Shown: piece by piece, positions 46,426-50,837 of the stretch | Layout: each line of letters starts with the position of its first letter | How positions within the stretch are numbered: position 1 is the first letter of the stretch | NCBI GenBank assembly: GCA_014378915.1 | Contig: JACMMS010000110.1 | Location: 1 to 50,837 of the forward strand | Direction: 5' to 3' | Length of the DNA stretch: 50,837 bases | Source: Methylophilaceae bacterium | GTDB taxonomy: Bacteria > Pseudomonadota > Gammaproteobacteria > Burkholderiales > Methylophilaceae | Notes under the pieces: generated by a model | The model's database searches: none | Told to the model about the DNA's origin: nothing | The model's input: the letters and a program-made list of their open reading frames with translations, nothing else | Translations under genes and position numbers: made by a program

Positions 46426-47715
46426 ATGCAACAAGAAAATAAAGATCATAACAGCACTCGATTTATTAGTGCTCTCACCAAAAATACAGTAGCCATGATT
46501 TTAGCGGGTGGCCGTGGTAGTCGTTTGAAAGACCTAACTGACTGGCGCGCTAAGCCGGCTGTGCCTTTTGGCGGTAAGTTTCGCATTATTGATTTCCCAC
46601 TATCTAATTGTATTAACTCTGGCATCCGTCGGGTTGGCGTTGCTACGCAATATAAAGCCCATAGTTTAATTCAGCATATCCAGCGCGGTTGGGGATTTTT
46701 ACGTGGCGAATTTGATGAGTATGTGCAGTTGCTCCCTGCACAACAGCGTGTGGATGAGGACTGGTACAAAGGTACTGCCGATGCTGTGTTTCAAAACTTA
46801 GATATTCTGCGGGCAAGTGGTGCGGAATATGTATTGATTTTGGCAGGTGATCATATCTATAAAATGGATTATGGCCAAATGCTCGCTTCACATGTCAAAA
46901 ACAACGCAGACATGACAGTTGCCTGTATTAACGTACCGTTAGAAGATGCAAAAGCCTTTGGAGTGATGAGCGTGGATGGGGGTGACTGTGTTGTGAAGTT
47001 CAGTGAGAAACCTAAAAATCCTGAACCAATGCCAGGTAGCACCACGGAAGCTTTGGCGAGTATGGGTATTTATGTATTTAATGCCGCTTTTTTATATGAG
47101 CAACTAATTCGTGACGCAGATGATCCAAAATCTACCCATGATTTTGGTGGCGATATTATTCCGCATTTAATTAAAAAATACCGTGTTTGTGCGCATCGAT
47201 TTTCCGAGAGCTGCGTGGGTGCCGAGAATGGAAAATACTATTGGCGTGATGTTGGGACAATTGATGCTTATTGGGAAGCTAATATGGAACTTACACGCGT
47301 TATTCCAGAACTAAATTTATATGATAGAAAATGGCCAATTTGGACCTATCAAGAGCATTTACCACCTGCTAAATTTGTGTTTAATAGTGAAGGTAGAAGA
47401 GGTATTGCCACTGATTCTATGGTGTCTGGAGGCTGCTTGATTAGTGGGTCAACCCTCGATTCATCTGTATTGTTTTCTGATGTGCGAGTTCATAGTTATT
47501 GTGATATTAAAGGGGCTGTTATTCTGCCTAAAGTCACCGTTAATCGTCATGTTGTTTTAAAGAATGTGGTCGTAGATCGTGGTGCGGTTATTCCAGAAGG
47601 TATGCAAATCGGCGTAGATTTAAAAGAAGATAAAAAGAGGTTTTACGTATCTGAGAAAGGTATTGTGCTAGTAACGCCAGAAATGTTGGGTCAAAACCTG
47701 CATAATGCACGTTAG
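46426..47715 (+). CDS. glgC: glucose-1-phosphate adenylyltransferase
   Basis: GlgC makes ADP-glucose for GlgA and is normally the allosterically controlled step. The 429-residue protein has the nucleotidyltransferase start [41 protein letters not shown], the Asp of [11 protein letters not shown], the substrate lysine in VVKFSEKPK, and a C-terminal left-handed beta-helix ([23 protein letters not shown]). TAGAGGC precedes the ATG. It is followed by the GH57 gene after 143 bases and by malQ. Confidence 0.97.
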   Translation: MQQENKDHNSTRFISALTKNTVAMILAGGRGSRLKDLTDWRAKPAVPFGGKFRIIDFPLSNCINSGIRRVGVATQYKAHSLIQHIQRGWGFLRGEFDEYVQLLPAQQRVDEDWYKGTADAVFQNLDILRASGAEYVLILAGDHIYKMDYGQMLASHVKNNADMTVACINVPLEDAKAFGVMSVDGGDCVVKFSEKPKNPEPMPGSTTEALASMGIYVFNAAFLYEQLIRDADDPKSTHDFGGDIIPHLIKKYRVCAHRFSESCVGAENGKYYWRDVGTIDAYWEANMELTRVIPELNLYDRKWPIWTYQEHLPPAKFVFNSEGRRGIATDSMVSGGCLISGSTLDSSVLFSDVRVHSYCDIKGAVILPKVTVNRHVVLKNVVVDRGAVIPEGMQIGVDLKEDKKRFYVSEKGIVLVTPEMLGQNLHNAR

Positions 47716-47858
47716 TAAATGATATAAGCAATTTAAAGTAAGCATTTAAAGCATAGTTTTAAACGAGGCCTAGCCCAAAAAGCAAATCCACGTTGACTAA
47801 ATAAGCCGCCACAAAAATAGCTGCAAATTTATTAATAATATCTAAGAAAGTTAAAATT

Positions 47859-49619
47859 ATGCTAACTACAGCCCCTCAGGCTGCCACTCCAGCTGTTTTT
47901 GAGCCCAAGAAATTGTATCTCAATTTATTTTGGCATATGCATCAGCCAGATTATCGCGATATTGTCACTAATCAATATGTACTCCCATGGACTTATCTAC
48001 ATGCTATAAAAGATTACACAGATATGGCATATCACTTAGAAGTTAACCCGCAGGCTAAAGCTAGTTTTAACTTTGTACCTGTATTGCTTGATCAACTTGA
48101 AGACTACACAGAGCAATTTAAAACCAATGTAATTCGCGATCCATTATTGGATTTACTGGTAAGAAAGCAACTAGAGGGCATTTCAACTGATGAATGTCGT
48201 TTGATCGTGGAAAGCTGCTTCAAAAGTCATCATGAAAAAATGTTAAGTCCATTTCCAAATTATCAAAGATTGTTACGTATTTTTGTGGAAGCTCAGCCAT
48301 CATTAGATGACGCAGAGCTATATTATTTTTCTGCGCAATATAAAGCAGATTTACTCGTTTGGTATCACCTTGCCTGGACAGGTGAAAGCGTACGACTTAA
48401 CGAGCCATTAGTACAAAAATTGATGGCTAAAGGGTGTAAATTTACCTTTGATGACAGAGAACAACTGTTTAATTTGATTGGTACGTTGATTGCCAATTTA
48501 ATACCGCGTTATAGAGCCCTCCAAGATAACAAACAGGTTGAAATTTCGACTACGCCGCATTACCACCCGATATTACCTTTGTTGTTAGACTTTAAATCTA
48601 CCAAAGATGCTATGCCGTTTGCACCATTACCTCTTAATGCCCAATACCCGAATGGACGCCCGCGTGCTGTCGCACATATTGAATCTGCGCAGCGTACTCA
48701 TGAAGCGCGTTTTGGGGTTGTACCCAAAGGTATGTGGCCCGCCGAAGGTGGCGTATCTCACACGGCATTATCGTTGATGGCCGAACATGGTGTGACTTGG
48801 GCAGCAACAGGTCAAAGTGTGCTGGCTAATAGCCTTAATAAATCGGGATTATCCAACGCAAATAAGTACGACTATCTTTACAAGCCTTATAAAGTTACTG
48901 ATGGCAAGCAAGATATATTATGTTTTTTTAGAGATGATTCTCTTTCTGACAAAATTGGTTTTGAATATGGAAAAATGCATTCATCTGAAGCTGTTAAAGA
49001 TTTTATACAAACCTTAGAGCACATTCAGCAATCCAAAACTACAGATAATCACCAAGTAGTGAGTGTTATTTTAGATGGTGAAAACGCTTGGGAATATTAT
49101 CCATACAATGGATATTACTTTTTAAGTGAGTTATATGCGGCGCTATCCATTCACCCTGATATTCAAATGACCACGTTTAGTGAAATCGTAGCTTTAACGC
49201 AAAATACACATGCTAAAACAATTGATACTCCCGTGTTGCCACAAATCGCCGCGGGCAGTTGGGTGTATGGAACATTTAGTACTTGGATAGGCAGCGCTGA
49301 AAAAAATCATGGTTGGGATTTGCTATGTGAATCTAAAAAAGCTTATGACAAAGTGATGCTAAATAACACCTTAGATGCTAAACAGCGCGCCGCTTGCGAG
49401 CAGCAGCTAGCTATATGTGAAGGCTCAGATTGGTTTTGGTGGTTTGGCGATTACAACTCATCAGTCAGTGTGAATAGTTTTGATAAGCTTTATCGACTTA
49501 ATCTGATGAATTTATATGCGCTACTCAAGTTACCCGTACCGGAGGTGCTTAATCAACCCATTAGTGCTGGTGGAGGAAACCCAGATGCTGGCGGCACCAT
49601 GCGTCGTGGTACTGAATGA
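47859..49619 (+). CDS. glycoside hydrolase family 57 protein
   Basis: This 586-residue GH57 enzyme starts with the family's first motif, FWHMHQPDY. Further conserved regions are the catalytic glutamate in KGMWPAEGGVS (about residue 292), the acid residue region VILDGENAWEYYPYNG, and WVYGTFSTWIG. GH57 members include alpha-amylases, 4-alpha-glucanotransferases, amylopullulanases and branching enzymes, and this one could be any alpha-glucan-active type. Its setting between glgC and malQ indicates work on glycogen or maltodextrin. No signal peptide is seen, so it acts in the cytoplasm. Confidence 0.93.
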   Translation: MLTTAPQAATPAVFEPKKLYLNLFWHMHQPDYRDIVTNQYVLPWTYLHAIKDYTDMAYHLEVNPQAKASFNFVPVLLDQLEDYTEQFKTNVIRDPLLDLLVRKQLEGISTDECRLIVESCFKSHHEKMLSPFPNYQRLLRIFVEAQPSLDDAELYYFSAQYKADLLVWYHLAWTGESVRLNEPLVQKLMAKGCKFTFDDREQLFNLIGTLIANLIPRYRALQDNKQVEISTTPHYHPILPLLLDFKSTKDAMPFAPLPLNAQYPNGRPRAVAHIESAQRTHEARFGVVPKGMWPAEGGVSHTALSLMAEHGVTWAATGQSVLANSLNKSGLSNANKYDYLYKPYKVTDGKQDILCFFRDDSLSDKIGFEYGKMHSSEAVKDFIQTLEHIQQSKTTDNHQVVSVILDGENAWEYYPYNGYYFLSELYAALSIHPDIQMTTFSEIVALTQNTHAKTIDTPVLPQIAAGSWVYGTFSTWIGSAEKNHGWDLLCESKKAYDKVMLNNTLDAKQRAACEQQLAICEGSDWFWWFGDYNSSVSVNSFDKLYRLNLMNLYALLKLPVPEVLNQPISAGGGNPDAGGTMRRGTE

Positions 49620-49682
49620 TGTAAATAGTATTGTAGAAATAGCTGCATAAACTAAATTGATTAAATAAAAAGTGAGTTAAAA

Positions 49683-50837
49683 ATGAGTCAATTATTGAAT
49701 CGCCGTCGGGCAGGAGTGTTATGTCATATTAGTTCATTGCCTTCTAATACAGCTAGCGGTGATTTGGGTACTGAGGCATTTAGATTTGTCGATTTTCTGC
49801 AGGAAATAGGCGCAACTATTTGGCAAACGCTACCGCTGAATATGACGCATGCAGATGGCTCACCCTATCAATGCTTATCAGCACACGCCGGTAATCCAGA
49901 ATTTATTTCTTTAGATGCACTCTTCGAAAAAGAGTGGCTTTCCACTAATATTTTAGTAGATAAAACTTTAACTAAACAGCAACTTCTTAATTTAGCTTAT
50001 AAAAATTATCTGGCAAATATTGATGCTTCAACAAATCAGTATTTTGATCAATTTTGCATAGAGCAAGCTTTTTGGCTAGATGATTTTGCGCTGTTTTTGG
50101 CATTACGTGAACACTTTAATCATACGGGCTGGTTTCAATGGGATGAAGCCTATAAAAACCGTGATGAAGCCACTTTAAAATCGGCAAATTTATTGTTAGC
50201 ACAAGAAATTAATGCCATAAAATTTACACAATATTTATTTTTCAGTCAGTGGTTGGCTTTAAAGGCTTATGCTACTTCTAAAAACGTCGTTTTGTTTGGC
50301 GATATTCCAATTTTTGTCTCTTACGATAGTGCCGACGTTTGGTGTAACCCGCACTTATTTAAATTGGATGCTGATCAACATATGACGGTTGTTGCAGGCG
50401 TGCCACCCGATTATTTTTCGGCTACTGGGCAAAGGTGGGGTAATCCTCACTACAAGTGGGAAGCAATGCAAGCTGACGGTTTTGCATGGTGGTTACGTCG
50501 CATGCAAACGCAAAATGCATTATTTGATATGGTGCGAATTGACCATTTCAGAGGTTTTGAAGCTGCTTGGGAAATCCCCGCTACAGATGAAACTGCCATT
50601 AATGGCTATTGGGTGCATGCACCTGGAGATGCTTTGTTAGGTGCAATTAAACAGGCTTTTCCTAATATAACGCTTATCGCAGAGGATTTAGGTGTAATAA
50701 CGCCTGAGGTGAGCACCTTGCGTGATAAATACGCACTACCAGGCATGAAAATTCTACAATTTGCTTTTGGCGGTCAAGATGATAATCCTTACCTACCGCA
50801 CAATACTGAAGAAAATAGCGTGGTGTATACGGGCACA
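49683..50837 (+). CDS. malQ: 4-alpha-glucanotransferase (amylomaltase), cut by window edge
   Basis: Open from ATG 49683 to the window end without a stop (385 codons seen of about 500 expected). The start RRAGVLCHISSLPS is the family's N-terminus. Then follow IGATIWQTLPL, GSPYQCLSAHAGNPEFI, GDIPIFVSYDSADVW, PPDYFSATGQRWGNPHY (the 250s loop), the nucleophile Asp in MVRIDHFRGFEA and the acid Glu in IAEDLG. MalQ moves alpha-1,4-glucan segments between maltodextrins, recycling short chains from glycogen. It lies 63 bases after the GH57 gene and is probably in the glgC transcript. Confidence 0.95.
   Translation, partial: MSQLLNRRRAGVLCHISSLPSNTASGDLGTEAFRFVDFLQEIGATIWQTLPLNMTHADGSPYQCLSAHAGNPEFISLDALFEKEWLSTNILVDKTLTKQQLLNLAYKNYLANIDASTNQYFDQFCIEQAFWLDDFALFLALREHFNHTGWFQWDEAYKNRDEATLKSANLLLAQEINAIKFTQYLFFSQWLALKAYATSKNVVLFGDIPIFVSYDSADVWCNPHLFKLDADQHMTVVAGVPPDYFSATGQRWGNPHYKWEAMQADGFAWWLRRMQTQNALFDMVRIDHFRGFEAAWEIPATDETAINGYWVHAPGDALLGAIKQAFPNITLIAEDLGVITPEVSTLRDKYALPGMKILQFAFGGQDDNPYLPHNTEENSVVYTGT

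Noticed and set aside
1-50837. tRNA, rRNA genes or CRISPR arrays
   Set aside because: No cloverleaf with CCA-type end, rRNA-like sequence, or regularly spaced repeat was seen by eye on either strand; a tool search could still find something small.

Overview
The window looks like chromosome from an AT-rich betaproteobacterium, most likely a methylotroph of the Methylophilaceae (Methylotenera/Methylophilus type). This rests on gene order (leuC-entericidin-leuD-leuB-asd-fimV-ecfT-truA-trpFBA-accD-folC-SPOR-cvpA-purF-metZ is a classic betaproteobacterial run), on protein character and on base composition; no rRNA or other marker is present to prove it. No tRNA, rRNA or CRISPR array was seen.

Layout. 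1-520: the right end of an IS3-family element, which has cut off the start of a minus-strand alpha-2-macroglobulin-like gene that also carries an in-frame TGA. 760-6207: ppnP, yajQ, then a leucine/aspartate-family block (leuC, a small entericidin-type lipoprotein, leuD, leuB, asd). 6434-19031: fimV, an EcfT/CbiQ-like membrane protein, truA, trpF, trpB, trpA, accD, folC, a SPOR protein, cvpA and purF, almost all on the plus strand and closely spaced. 19032-19283: a structured intergenic stretch with its own promoter-like sequence and a strong terminator just before metZ. 20559-27172 (minus): queD, an EAL protein, an HD-GYP protein, rsgA, a small cytochrome c and an M48 protease. Then orn (+) and glgA (-).

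29576-35003 is the main accessory region. It is a 5.43 kb ISL3-family element with 23-bp terminal inverted repeats (21/23 matching) and a perfect 8-bp target duplication, AATTATAG. Its transposase gene lies at the right end. The rest is passenger cargo: a BcgI-like two-gene restriction-modification system (fused nuclease-methylase plus a two-TRD specificity subunit) and an intact DUF1016/YhcG-type nuclease. The transposase, the methylase and the specificity gene are each broken by frameshifts or stops, so the element appears to be decaying.

35071-50837: crcB, rne (-), rluC, a HAD phosphatase, a Rieske protein, an SppA-like protease, then pgi and glgB (-) divergent from glgC, a GH57 glucanotransferase/amylase and malQ (cut by the window edge). 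glgA, glgB, glgC, GH57, malQ and pgi together form glycogen synthesis and remodelling. leu/asd/metZ and trp supply amino acids. The EAL and HD-GYP proteins suggest local c-di-GMP control.
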